A stretch of 48,755 bases of DNA, taken from Chromatiales bacterium. Lineage in GTDB: Bacteria > Pseudomonadota > Gammaproteobacteria > Chromatiales > Chromatiaceae. The position numbers were made by a program, and so were the translations under genes. The DNA is taken from positions 1 through 48,755 of the forward strand of contig JAQYVO010000195.1 in the NCBI GenBank assembly GCA_030145425.1, read 5' to 3'. Shown here in pieces: positions 8,422 to 18,298 of this stretch. Each line of letters starts with the position of its first letter. The first letter of the stretch is position 1. Under the pieces are notes generated by a model. That model was not told the DNA's origin and made no database searches. It was given only the letters and a program-made list of their open reading frames with translations.

Positions 8422-9549
8422 GTGAATGAAAAATATTTCGATCTCGATAACTCCCTGGTTTATTTGAATCATGCGGCAGTCTCACCCTGGCCGCTGAGAA
8501 CCGCTGAGGCCGTCCGACGATTTGCCGATGAGAGTGCGAGATTCGGCGCGGCACACTACCCCGCGTGGCTGGAGACGGAGCAGGAACTTCGAAATCTGAT
8601 GGCCTGGCTGGTCAACGCCCCATCCAGCGACGACATCAGCATTCTGAAGAGCACGTCGGAGGCCCTTTCTGTTATTGCCTATGGCATTGACTGGAAACCG
8701 GGAGACAACGTGGTCCTGTTCGATCAGGAGTTTCCTTCGAACCGCATTGTATGGGAGTCCCTTAATCACCTTGGGGTTGAGGCGCGAATGGTGGATATGT
8801 CCCGCTCCATCGACCCGGAACCCGACCTCCTGGCCGCCTGTGACGATCGAACACGACTGATATCGGTAAGCTCCGTGCAGTATGCCCGTGGTCAAAGAAT
8901 GGACCTGGAGGCCATCGGGACATTCTGCCGTCGGGAGAACATCCTGTTCTGCGTGGATGCCATTCAGAGTCTGGGTGCCATCCCGTTCGATCTCCAGCAC
9001 ATCGGTGCTGATTTCGTCACGGCAGACGGCCACAAATGGATGATGGGACCGGAAGGGGTTGCCCTGCTCTACTCCCGGCGAGACCTCAGAAACACCATGA
9101 AGCTCCATCAGTACGGCTGGCGCATGGTAGCCGATGCCGGGAACTATGATACGAACGACTGGACGCCATCGGATAGCGGTACGAGATTTGAGTGCGGAAC
9201 GCCGAACATGCTGGGGATCCATGGCCTGGCGGCCAGTCTGTCTCTCATCAGGGAACTGGGGGTCGACAGGATATTTTCACGGATTCTGGAAAACACCGAT
9301 CACATGATCCGAATGATCGAGGCTTCGCCGGAAAAATTCTCCCTGCTTTCAGACCCCCGTGTTGAAAGGCGATCCGGCATAGTCACTTTCCGCGCCGAGG
9401 GCAGGGATCAAGTGGCGTTTTACCGGAAATTGATGAAAATCGGTGTCATCTGCGCTTCCCGGGGCGGCGGTATCCGGTTCTCACCCCATTTCCACACCGC
9501 TTTGGCAGACTTGGAAGAAGCCTGGTCAAGGCTTCTGAAGCTCCTGTAA
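8422..9549 (+). CDS. Class V aminotransferase (cysteine desulfurase/lyase-like)
   Basis: PLP enzyme of fold type I, class V, 375 residues, the usual size. The start MNEKYFDLDNSLVYLNHAAVS matches the N-terminus of this family. The PLP lysine is in ADGHKWMMGPEG, and CVDAIQSLGA holds the cofactor aspartate. The best start is GTG 8422; an ATG nearby is out of frame, and no good ribosome site is present because the repeat unit abuts the gene. The family includes cysteine desulfurases, isopenicillin-N epimerase-like proteins and selenocysteine lyases. Partner genes such as iscU or sufE are absent, so the reaction is unassigned. Confidence 0.8.
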   Translation: MNEKYFDLDNSLVYLNHAAVSPWPLRTAEAVRRFADESARFGAAHYPAWLETEQELRNLMAWLVNAPSSDDISILKSTSEALSVIAYGIDWKPGDNVVLFDQEFPSNRIVWESLNHLGVEARMVDMSRSIDPEPDLLAACDDRTRLISVSSVQYARGQRMDLEAIGTFCRRENILFCVDAIQSLGAIPFDLQHIGADFVTADGHKWMMGPEGVALLYSRRDLRNTMKLHQYGWRMVADAGNYDTNDWTPSDSGTRFECGTPNMLGIHGLAASLSLIRELGVDRIFSRILENTDHMIRMIEASPEKFSLLSDPRVERRSGIVTFRAEGRDQVAFYRKLMKIGVICASRGGGIRFSPHFHTALADLEEAWSRLLKLL

Positions 9550-9830
9550 GACTTATCTAATCCCTCTGTCCGGTCTGCTTGCAGAGGCCTTCAGTTGCGT
9601 TGACTTTCCCATACTCCCCTTCATCGACCGAAGCGACGACGGTATCCTGAGATTTTACAAGCGCAATCCAAAGCTTTTCACACCCAAGGATTTCGACAAA
9701 AGCGGTCTGATTACCGGCCAAACTTTTAAAAGCCTGTTGGAGCAGGCAAGGTTGCAGGGGCTCCTGACCAGAACGGAAGCGGAGGAGTTGGAGGATATGG
9801 AACGATTACGCGGGCAGAAGGGTCCATCGA
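9539..9830 (+). pseudogene. Remnant reading frame fused to truncated fadB-like gene
   Basis: Right after the aminotransferase stop, one frame is open from 9539 to 9973 without any ATG in its first 70 codons. Up to about 9815 its translation is protein-like (ILPFIDRSDDGILRFYKRNP, then FKSLLEQARLQGLLTRTEAE). Beyond that it becomes the shadow of the hydratase gene. It looks like the 3' part of a lost gene joined by deletion to the next one. The LLxxAxxxGLLTxxEA pattern recalls C-terminal tails of some acyl-CoA dehydrogenases, but I cannot confirm this. Confidence 0.45.
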
Positions 9831-11585
9831 ATGTTCCAGCGGCTGGAGGATATGCCCTATCCCACCCTGGCCCTGTTACAGGGTTTCTGTCTGGGGGGAG
9901 GCCTCGAGCTGGCGCTGGCCTGCACCTACAGGGTGGCGGAGGACAGCGAAAACACCCGTCTGGGTTTTCCTGAGATTCGGCTCGGCATATTTCCGGGATT
10001 CGGCGGCACAGCGCGCAGTGTCAGAACGCTGGGGCCGTTACGAGGAATGGATCTGATGCTGACCGGACGCAGCATCGGTGCCCACGCAGCCTTGAAACAG
10101 GGGCTGGTTGATCGATTGTCGCCGCGACGCCACCTGCACGAAACTGCGCGGCTCATGCTGCTGCAGAAACCCCTGCCTGCCCGCAGGCCTGCATGGTGGA
10201 CGATCGCGAACAGCGGGCCGGTACGTCCTCTGATAGCTGCGGTGATGAAAAGAAAGGTCAGTGCGGGAATCAGGCCTGACCACTATCCCGCACCCTTTGC
10301 ACTGATCGATCACTGGCGGGTAAACGCAGCCAGCCGCGAGCGTATGGTTGCCGGTGAGGCGAAACAGGTGTCCCGTTTAATCACCGGCAGGGTTTCCCAA
10401 AATCTTATCCGTGTATTTCAGCTTCAGGATCGACTGCGGGCGCTGGGCCGGGGAGCCGACAGTGTCATTGCGCATGTACACGTCATCGGTGCCGGGACGA
10501 TGGGTGGGGACATTGCCGCCTGGTGCGCCCTCAAGGGCTTGCGGGTCAGCATTCAGGACCAGAGCCCCGAACAGTTGAGCGGGGCCATTCGGCGTGCCCG
10601 TCTGCTGTTTGGCAGGAAGCTCCGGCATCCCCGTCTCGTCAGGGCCGCTGCCGACCGGTTGATACCTGACTTCCGGGGAGAAGCCATTCCCAGGGCGGAT
10701 CTGGTGATCGAGGCCATCGTCGAGGAAACTGCCGTCAAGCAGGACCTCTATCGCGAGATAGAGCCCCGACTCAAACCTGGCGCGCTGCTTGCCACAAATA
10801 CTTCGAGCATCCCGCTGGAACTGCTTTGCCAGGAACTTGCCCGCCCTGAACGGCTGGTCGGACTGCACTTCTTCAACCCGGTAGCCAGGATGCAGCTTGT
10901 GGAGGTCATCAAGGGTGAGAAAACCGGGCAAAACCAGATAGAACAGGCCATGGCATTTACCCGGCGCATAGACCGGCTGCCCCTGCCTGTTGTCAGTTCC
11001 CCGGGGTTCCTGGTCAACAGGATCCTCATGCCCTATCTGCTGGAGGCAGTAGGGATCGAGGCCGAAGGTATACCCGCAGAACAGGTCGACCAGGCAGCAA
11101 GGGAGTTTGGGATGCCAATGGGTCCCCTTGAACTGGCGGATGCCGTCGGACTGGATATCTGCATGTCGGTGGCGGGAAAACTGTTGAGTGAATCCGACCA
11201 GGCGTTTCCCAAGGCCTTTCGTCACAGGGTGGAACAAGGACAGCTCGGACGAAAGTCAGGCAGGGGTTACTACGATTACACAGGAAAGAAGGCATCCACG
11301 GGCAAAACCGCTGTCGATCCCGAAATGGCCCGTGAGCTTTCTGATCGGATGGTGCTGCGGCTTCTCAACGAGGCGGTGGCCTGTTTCCAGGAAGGTGTAG
11401 TGGAAGGGGCGGATCTGGTTGATGCCGGTGTAATCTTCGGCACCGGATTTGCGCCCTTCACGGGTGGCCCTCTGCACTATATCCGGCAGACTGGACCGGA
11501 AGTGCTGATGCACAGGCTACAGACGCTGGAACAAAGTTACGGCAGCCGTTTCTCCGCGAATGTTGGTTGGTCGGCCATCTCCTGA
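9831..11585 (+). CDS. FadB/FadJ-like enoyl-CoA hydratase/3-hydroxyacyl-CoA dehydrogenase, N-terminally short
   Basis: Bifunctional beta-oxidation enzyme: hydration of enoyl-CoA, then NAD-dependent oxidation of 3-hydroxyacyl-CoA. From ATG 9831 it has 584 residues, against about 700 for FadB/FadJ. The first residues, FQRLEDMPYPTLAL then GFCLGGGLELALAC, match the middle of the hydratase domain, so roughly the first 100 residues are missing, including the oxyanion-hole strand normally ending in AGADI. The frame upstream meets a stop at 9765-9767. The dehydrogenase half is intact: VIGAGTMGGDIAAW (NAD fold), GLHFFNPVARMQLVEVI and FLVNRILMPYLLEA. It may retain only dehydrogenase activity. A weak AGAAGG lies before the ATG. 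Confidence 0.8.
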   Translation: MFQRLEDMPYPTLALLQGFCLGGGLELALACTYRVAEDSENTRLGFPEIRLGIFPGFGGTARSVRTLGPLRGMDLMLTGRSIGAHAALKQGLVDRLSPRRHLHETARLMLLQKPLPARRPAWWTIANSGPVRPLIAAVMKRKVSAGIRPDHYPAPFALIDHWRVNAASRERMVAGEAKQVSRLITGRVSQNLIRVFQLQDRLRALGRGADSVIAHVHVIGAGTMGGDIAAWCALKGLRVSIQDQSPEQLSGAIRRARLLFGRKLRHPRLVRAAADRLIPDFRGEAIPRADLVIEAIVEETAVKQDLYREIEPRLKPGALLATNTSSIPLELLCQELARPERLVGLHFFNPVARMQLVEVIKGEKTGQNQIEQAMAFTRRIDRLPLPVVSSPGFLVNRILMPYLLEAVGIEAEGIPAEQVDQAAREFGMPMGPLELADAVGLDICMSVAGKLLSESDQAFPKAFRHRVEQGQLGRKSGRGYYDYTGKKASTGKTAVDPEMARELSDRMVLRLLNEAVACFQEGVVEGADLVDAGVIFGTGFAPFTGGPLHYIRQTGPEVLMHRLQTLEQSYGSRFSANVGWSAIS

Positions 11586-11621
11586 TATAAATGGTGTATT
11601 AGTGCCACCGGAGGAGATTCG

Positions 11622-13421
11622 ATGCAGAAAACCGATATAATCACGCCGGAACAGACAAATACTCTGTCGGAGGCCTTCCGGGTGCGGGCACGACGAACAC
11701 CAGACGCTGTTGCCTACGTTCAGTACGACGAGAAATCCGAGCGCTGGCAAAACTATAGCTGGGCGGAAACCGAGAGGGAGATTCTGCGCTGGCGTGAGGC
11801 ACTCAGCAAAGATGGGTTGAACCCCGGGGACCGGGTGGCAATCATGCTGCGCAACTGCCGTGAATGGGTGATCTTCGACCAGGCCGCTCTGGGACTGGGC
11901 CTGGTTACGGTACCCATCTACACGAACGATCGACCGCAAAACATCGGGTACATTTTGGAAGATGCCGGAGTCAGAATTTTTCTGTTGGAAGACGATGAAC
12001 AGTGGCAGAGACTTCGTGAAATTCACGATCAGTTGGCCGGCCTCACCCGTGTCATCTCTTTGGAACCGGTGGAAACGGCGGAGCCCGCATCGATTGTCAC
12101 CTATGCGGCAGAATGGCTGCCGGACAACCCGACCAAGTCAGAGGAGCCGGTGATCGATCCCGATGGTCTGGCAAGCATTGTCTATACCTCGGGGACAACA
12201 GGAAAACCGAAAGGTGTAATGCTCAGCCACAACAATTTTCTCTGGAATGTCTGGGCCAGCCTCAAGATGGTCAAATTTTACCCGGACGATCGGATGCTCT
12301 CGTTTCTTCCGTTGTCCCATGCACTCGAGCGCACGGGCGGGTACTACGTCCCGGTAATCGCCGGTTCCAGCGTCGCCTTTGCACGCTCCGTCGCACAGTT
12401 GGCGGATGACCTGCTCACGATCAAGCCCACGATTCTGATATCCGTCCCGAGGATCTTCGAGCGTGTATACGGCAAGATACAGGAGAAGCTCCATGCCGGT
12501 CCGGCAATCTCCAGGAAGCTCTTCGAATCCGCAGTGAACATAGGCTACAGACGATTTGAGCACAGCCAGGGGCGCGCCGACTGGTCCCCTTCGCTGCTCG
12601 CCTGGCCATTACTCGAAAAACTGGTCGCAAAAAAGGTTCAGGAGCGGCTGGGTGGTCGGCTGCGGTTTGCCGTCAGCGGCGGAGCGCCCCTTTCCGCCGA
12701 GATTGCAAGGCTTTTCATCGGCCTGGGAATCAACATCCAGCAAGGATACGGACTCACCGAAACCAGCCCGGTCATCACCGCCAACTCGATTGAGGATAAC
12801 GTACCGGCAAGCGTGGGTACCCCTGTCGAGGGGGTGGAAATACGCGTCGGCGAGTATGACGAGCTCCTGACCCGCGGCCGCTGCGTCATGATGGGCTATT
12901 GGAACCAGCCGGAGGCAACCCGGGAGGTCATCGAGCCGGACGGATGGCTGCACACCGGTGACCAGGTCAAAATTGAAAACGGCCATGTCTTCATCACGGG
13001 GCGGCTCAAAGACATCATTGTGCTGGCAAACGGGGAAAAGCTGCCGCCGGCGGACATGGAAATGGCCATCGCCCTTGACGGTATTTTTGACCAGGTAATG
13101 GTGCTCGGTGAGGGCAGACCGTATTTGACGGCGCTGGTGGTGCTCAATACCGACGAGCTGTCGAGCCTTGCAGTGGAGTTGGGTCTGGATTCGAACAGTG
13201 ATAAATTAATATCCGATGACCGCATCAATCAGGAAATCCTGAAACGTATCAACACCCAGCTGGGTGATTTTCCGGGATACGCTCAGATTCGTCGTGTTGG
13301 CCTGATCGGGGAGCCATGGGACATCGATTCCGGTTTCATGACGCCTACCATGAAGCTGCGCAGAGCCAAAATCATTAAACGTTATGATGATCTGATAGAA
13401 TCTCTCTACGAGGGGCATTGA
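11622..13421 (+). CDS. Long-chain acyl-CoA synthetase (AMP-forming)
   Basis: Activates fatty acids to acyl-CoA through an acyl-adenylate, feeding beta-oxidation or lipid synthesis. It has 599 residues, the length of the bacterial FAA1/FadD15-like LC-FACS branch. The AMP-binding motif is IVYTSGTTGKPKGVMLSH; QQGYGLTETSPVI is the adenylate motif and DGWLHTGDQ holds the ATP-ribose aspartate. GRLKDIIVLANGEK is the hinge region. A GGAGGAG ribosome site precedes ATG 11622. It lies between the fadB-like gene and a thioesterase, which gives an acyl-CoA metabolism cluster. Confidence 0.92.
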   Translation: MQKTDIITPEQTNTLSEAFRVRARRTPDAVAYVQYDEKSERWQNYSWAETEREILRWREALSKDGLNPGDRVAIMLRNCREWVIFDQAALGLGLVTVPIYTNDRPQNIGYILEDAGVRIFLLEDDEQWQRLREIHDQLAGLTRVISLEPVETAEPASIVTYAAEWLPDNPTKSEEPVIDPDGLASIVYTSGTTGKPKGVMLSHNNFLWNVWASLKMVKFYPDDRMLSFLPLSHALERTGGYYVPVIAGSSVAFARSVAQLADDLLTIKPTILISVPRIFERVYGKIQEKLHAGPAISRKLFESAVNIGYRRFEHSQGRADWSPSLLAWPLLEKLVAKKVQERLGGRLRFAVSGGAPLSAEIARLFIGLGINIQQGYGLTETSPVITANSIEDNVPASVGTPVEGVEIRVGEYDELLTRGRCVMMGYWNQPEATREVIEPDGWLHTGDQVKIENGHVFITGRLKDIIVLANGEKLPPADMEMAIALDGIFDQVMVLGEGRPYLTALVVLNTDELSSLAVELGLDSNSDKLISDDRINQEILKRINTQLGDFPGYAQIRRVGLIGEPWDIDSGFMTPTMKLRRAKIIKRYDDLIESLYEGH

Positions 13422-13428
13422 TTGGTTT

Positions 13429-13836
13429 ATGACATCTCATCCCATTGAAGAGCGGAATCCCGGAGAATGGCAGCTTACTGTCAGGGTGTTGGCCATGCCC
13501 GCAGACACCAATCCCACGGGTGACGTATTTGGCGGCTGGCTGATGTCCCAGGTGGACATTGCCGGCAGCATCCTTGCAGTTCAGGTTGCGCAGGGGCGGG
13601 TCGCCACCGTTGCCGTGCACGAGTTTCAATTTCTTAAACCCGTTCTGGTTGGAGACCTCGTAAGCTGTTATACGGAACTGGAACGCACAGGCAACACCTC
13701 TGTCAGAGTGAAGGTGGAAGTCTATGCCGAGCGTGAGAGAGATCCGAGAACCGTCGAACAGGTTGCAAACGCATCCATCACCTACGTGGCCGTCGACGAA
13801 AATGCCAGGCCTCGCAAGCTGCCGGCATTGAGCTGA
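13429..13836 (+). CDS. yciA: Acyl-CoA thioesterase, YciA-like hotdog protein
   Basis: Hydrolyses acyl-CoA to free acid and CoA; 135 residues, the length of YciA (E. coli 132). Hotdog-fold features are AMPADTNPTGDVFGGWLMSQ, the conserved N-x-x-G-D-x-F-G-G-W/L region carrying the catalytic Asp/Asn surroundings, followed by VATVAVHEFQFLKPVLVGD. The start at ATG 13429 is 7 bp after the acyl-CoA synthetase stop, so the two are probably co-transcribed. It may counterbalance the ligase and keep the CoA pool free. Confidence 0.88.
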   Translation: MTSHPIEERNPGEWQLTVRVLAMPADTNPTGDVFGGWLMSQVDIAGSILAVQVAQGRVATVAVHEFQFLKPVLVGDLVSCYTELERTGNTSVRVKVEVYAERERDPRTVEQVANASITYVAVDENARPRKLPALS

Positions 13837-13887
13837 ACAATCCTGGGTTGGGCAATCCGCTTCGCCTCCGAAGAGACAAAAAAGGGT

Positions 13888-13916
13888 GGCGCTCCAGTCG
13901 GTGTGCGCCTGTTTTT
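13888..13916 (+). terminator. Possible terminator after thioesterase gene
   Basis: A short GGCGC/GCGCC stem with a 12-nt loop is followed by GTTTTT, about 50 bp after the thioesterase stop. The stem is short, so this is a weak candidate. The rest of the 271-bp gap up to 14107 is AT-rich and probably holds the promoter of the HDOD gene. Confidence 0.4.
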
Positions 13917-14107
13917 GGGAAATTATATTCCCATCCAACTCAGTACCTTAACTGGCTCTTTGGACAAGGACTGTGATGTAATTAAGAGAAGAATCAGATT
14001 TCAGAAATTGAGACAATCAGTCGCTTTTTGATTTTATAGAATAGCTTATACTGTCCAAGCTGCGGTGAACGCTGCTGTTTTTTCACCCGAACAGAAGATA
14101 TATAGAT

Positions 14108-14962
14108 ATGTCCATATCCGGAATCTACGCCGAAATATACTCAAGGCTTGCGACCGATAAATCTTTTTTCCCCTCTTTGCCTGACAGGGCGCTGCGTCTG
14201 AGGGAATCACTGAATAACCCGAATACCAATGTTTCCGTAGCAGCCAAAATTCTGCAGACAGACCCGGCGCTGAGCGCCTTCGTCATGCGGGTTGCCAGAA
14301 GTGCCCGATTTCTCTCAAGGGTGCCGCCCGACGACCTGGAGGGCGCCGTTCGCCGAATAGGCCTGATGAGCACCTCCCAGTTGGCCACGACCTACACCAT
14401 TCGTACAGTGTTCGATTCTCCTTCGCCAAGATTGCGCAGGCTTTTGGAAGGTGCGTTTCGGGATGCTTCCAAGGTGGCGGTAATCAGCTATTTTCTGGCG
14501 GACCATGTACCGGGATTTCAAGCGGGAAAAGCCATGCTTGGCGGCCTGTTGCAGGACATAGCGGTACCTCCCATACTCAAGATCCTGGAGGAGAGGCCGG
14601 AGGTCTTCGAAGATCCGGCCAAAAGAAACAAGGCAGTGGATCAGCTCTGTCCGCTGGTGGGTGTATTGATCCTCAAAGAGTGGGATTTCGATGAAGAACT
14701 GATTGACTGTGTGCGCAGCCGTAAAAAGTGGCTCCGCGACCCCCAGCCCAAACCGGACCTGTCCGATGTGGTGTTGATCGCCAGGCTGCATTCCATGTTT
14801 GGCACCCCGTTTATGAAAGATTGCCCTGCCCTGATTGATGTACCTGCTTTCAAAAAGCTTTCGCTGGGCGAATTGACACCCCAGAACAGCCTGCAGATTA
14901 TGGAAGATGCCCGGGAAGAGCTGGATCAACTGCAGCAACTGCTGTTCGGCAGGGCAGGATAA
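14108..14962 (+). CDS. HDOD-domain protein
   Basis: A 284-residue protein of the HDOD family, a degenerate relative of HD phosphohydrolases used in bacterial signalling. The visible pattern is LPDRALRLRESLNNPNTNVS, then AAKILQTDPALSAFVMRVA and the HDOD-typical AVRRIGLMSTSQLA. Later come GLLQDIAVPPIL, where true HD enzymes have a histidine-aspartate pair, and GVLILKEWDF. The metal ligands appear to be lost, as usual for HDOD proteins. There is no receiver or other output domain. Its 3' end overlaps the convergent PEP-CTERM gene by 37 bp. Confidence 0.82.
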   Translation: MSISGIYAEIYSRLATDKSFFPSLPDRALRLRESLNNPNTNVSVAAKILQTDPALSAFVMRVARSARFLSRVPPDDLEGAVRRIGLMSTSQLATTYTIRTVFDSPSPRLRRLLEGAFRDASKVAVISYFLADHVPGFQAGKAMLGGLLQDIAVPPILKILEERPEVFEDPAKRNKAVDQLCPLVGVLILKEWDFDEELIDCVRSRKKWLRDPQPKPDLSDVVLIARLHSMFGTPFMKDCPALIDVPAFKKLSLGELTPQNSLQIMEDAREELDQLQQLLFGRAG

Positions 14963-15633
14963 GCGGGTAATCCCCTCCACCGAAAGATCATCCAGCCGAT
15001 CAGTCCTGAAACAGTGAGTATCAGCGTGTCGGGCTCGGGAATGCCGCTGGTGTTTGAAAACAGCTGACCGGTATTGAACGCGCCAAAACTTTGCAGTCCC
15101 GCAACCCAGCTAAAGTCCTCGTATTCCAGCCCCGATCCCGTCAGTTGGAGCGAGGTTCCGATGATGGCCGAGCTACTCTCATTGATACCGACATCGATAC
15201 TGGTATGCCCCGCCGCAGCATCTTCCACTGCCATAAAACTGCCCTCATAGCTGAGGAACTGCAGCAGTGCATTCGTGTCATCTGCCAAAGCCACCCCGTC
15301 CGGAGAACCGTTCTGAATACCGGTAATTCCGAAGAAAAACGCCCCCATGCCGGCACCCAGATCCGGGATGGTGCCGTTAAGAGAATGCCTTTTGTAGACC
15401 CTGCCGTTTTGGCCGTTGTACAGCAGTACCTGCCAACCTTGTAGATTAGTCCCCGCAGGTCCCGCAATCTCTACACCTTCGTTCTGATCCCCACTGATGT
15501 TGTCATAGTGCAGTTCATTCAGGAACACAGGTGTGCCCTTACTGACGAACGAGACCGCGGAAAGGAGGAGGAAAATCGTTAGGGATACGTAACTTCCACG
15601 CCCAACGCGGGCGCATGCCATGCCAATGTCCAT
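14926..15633 (-). CDS. PEP-CTERM-anchored exported protein, lamin-tail-like
   Basis: Secreted 235-residue protein with an N-terminal hydrophobic signal (about residues 16-34) and the start of a lamin-tail-like beta domain (VFLNELHYDNISGDQNEGVE, then LQGWQVLLYNG). At residues 199-201 it has PEP, followed by a hydrophobic segment (LILTVSGLIGWMIF) and RWRG. This is the tripartite PEP-CTERM signal recognised by exosortase in exopolysaccharide-producing Gram-negatives. Unusually, 14 residues (to SSCCS) follow the basic cluster, encoded by DNA that overlaps the HDOD gene end. GAGGTG precedes the start. No exosortase is in the window. The role is unknown; surface or matrix association is likely. Confidence 0.75.
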   Translation of the reverse strand: MDIGMACARVGRGSYVSLTIFLLLSAVSFVSKGTPVFLNELHYDNISGDQNEGVEIAGPAGTNLQGWQVLLYNGQNGRVYKRHSLNGTIPDLGAGMGAFFFGITGIQNGSPDGVALADDTNALLQFLSYEGSFMAVEDAAAGHTSIDVGINESSSAIIGTSLQLTGSGLEYEDFSWVAGLQSFGAFNTGQLFSNTSGIPEPDTLILTVSGLIGWMIFRWRGLPAYPALPNSSCCS

Positions 15634-15849
15634 TTGTCACCTCTGATGAATCCATTCAACAGGAAGCCAGATCCTAACCTAAAAACTTCCGCAATGACAA
15701 GTGGGCTTGGGCAGATCCTCTTATCGGTTGAAAAACTGCGTTGTCAGACCCATGTTCCGTGGAAAGGATAGGCGCCTTTACCCCTTGGCGCACATTACGT
15801 ACCATTCAATTTTCTTACAGGGCCTGGTAACACCCGTCAGTTGGAGTAA

Positions 15850-16803
<954 letters not shown>

Positions 16804-16861
16804 AGAATCGTGGGCCTTTCGGCTGCAGTTTCCAGACGGGTATGGCTCCGGTTCAGACCGA

Positions 16862-17533
16862 CTACTCCAGTTCTACCATGTGTTCCAGTATGAAATGGCT
16901 GATCAGCAGCTCTCGAAAGCGGTTGACCTCCATAAACTGAACGCCGAACCTGTATCTGGCCCGGGTCTTTCTCGATGTCCCCGACATTACGTCCATGACG
17001 TTCCTGATAATTGCCGTCAACCTCACGTTTTCCTCCAGGTTTCGTACCGTGAGATTGAATTTGAGTTCAATCGGTTCACCTGACTGACCCAGGTGTTTCA
17101 TGCTCTCGAAGCGGGCGCCCGTGGTGCTCAAGTCCCTTATCATCACGGGGTGCCAGTTACCCCCGATATCCGGTTTCTCCCGGGCTTTTACCAGGGCCGG
17201 GACGCTCGCCTGTATTCTTCCCGCGTTTCGAACGGTGGTCCTTTCCCAATCGTGTGGATACTCCAGGTGCAGATAAGGGTAAGGGCGGGATACAGTGTGA
17301 ATAACCGTGGAGACGAAACCCAGGGCGTTTCGCTCATCCAGCATGCGCACGGTAAAACGCTGACCCTCGCGCATGAACAGGACCTTACCCTTGACCTCCG
17401 GAGCGGTCACTATGAGGCTCTCTCCCTGCAGATAACCGATCACCTTAACGGTATATCGCTCATCCGTTTCGCTTATCGTGCGTTGCAGATACAGTGTCTC
17501 CCCCACTCTCAGCCTAAGATGGTCGTCGGTCAT
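16862..17533 (-). CDS. YcgR-like PilZ-domain protein (c-di-GMP receptor)
   Basis: A 223-residue two-domain protein. Residues 1 to about 95 resemble the YcgR N-terminal domain (LRLRVGETLYLQRT, then VIGYLQGESLIVTAPEVKG). Residues about 100-215 form a PilZ domain with the arginine motif VRNAGR and the DxSxxG motif in IRDLSTTGARF. In YcgR such proteins slow the flagellar motor when c-di-GMP rises; whether this one does so is inference, since no flagellar gene is nearby. It is divergent from aat. Confidence 0.82.
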   Translation of the reverse strand: MTDDHLRLRVGETLYLQRTISETDERYTVKVIGYLQGESLIVTAPEVKGKVLFMREGQRFTVRMLDERNALGFVSTVIHTVSRPYPYLHLEYPHDWERTTVRNAGRIQASVPALVKAREKPDIGGNWHPVMIRDLSTTGARFESMKHLGQSGEPIELKFNLTVRNLEENVRLTAIIRNVMDVMSGTSRKTRARYRFGVQFMEVNRFRELLISHFILEHMVELE

Positions 17534-17611
17534 CTGTCTCTCACTTCAGGTATCATTCCAATCAAAAGTATTGCTGTGGTCTTCATGGTCTAGTTGTTAT
17601 ATTTTCCTGAC

Positions 17612-18298
17612 ATGTTATATCTGTTGGACCCAGATCATCCAGATGCACCGTTCCCACCGGTGGAACAGGCCGAAAAAGAGCCCAACGGTCTGCTGGCGGT
17701 CGGTGGCGATCTGAGTCCTGAACGCCTACTCAATGCCTACCGTTCAGGGATATTCCCGTGGTTCTCAGACGACCAGCCCATTCTCTGGTGGAGTCCCGAT
17801 CCCAGGACCGTACTCTATCCCGAGCGACTTATCATCTCCAGAAGCTTGCGCAAGACACTGCGGAACAAGCCTTTCAGGATCACTTTCGACCAGGATTTCC
17901 AGGGCGTCATGGATGCCTGTTCCCAACCTCGTGGAACAGAAAACGGAACCTGGATCACCCAACAAATGATAGATGCCTATGCCTGTCTGTACCAGCTTGG
18001 GCACGCACATTCCGTGGAAGTCTGGCTGGGGGATGCTCTGGTTGGCGGACTTTACGGCGTCGCCATTGGCCGGGTATTTTTCGGGGAATCCATGTTCAGC
18101 CGTGAAAGAGATGCCTCGAAATGTGCCCTGGTTCACCTTGTTCGACAACTTATGGAATGGGAATTCAGGATGATCGATTGTCAGGTATATTCGGGTCATC
18201 TGATATCCCTTGGCGCGGAAGAGATAAGCCGCACCCTGTTCTGTGCGGACTTGAAGGATTGGTGTGGCTTCGATCGCTGGGGCTTTTCCGTGGACTAG
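17612..18298 (+). CDS. aat: Leucyl/phenylalanyl-tRNA-protein transferase
   Basis: Transfers Leu or Phe from tRNA to proteins with N-terminal Lys or Arg, creating primary destabilising residues for ClpS/ClpAP. I start at ATG 17612 ([10 protein letters not shown]), giving 228 residues; a TTG six codons upstream is possible but has no advantage. Family motifs include [31 protein letters not shown] and [20 protein letters not shown]. It heads the aat-bpt-infA run. Its stop codon is overlapped by a perfect palindrome. Confidence 0.96.
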   Translation: MLYLLDPDHPDAPFPPVEQAEKEPNGLLAVGGDLSPERLLNAYRSGIFPWFSDDQPILWWSPDPRTVLYPERLIISRSLRKTLRNKPFRITFDQDFQGVMDACSQPRGTENGTWITQQMIDAYACLYQLGHAHSVEVWLGDALVGGLYGVAIGRVFFGESMFSRERDASKCALVHLVRQLMEWEFRMIDCQVYSGHLISLGAEEISRTLFCADLKDWCGFDRWGFSVD

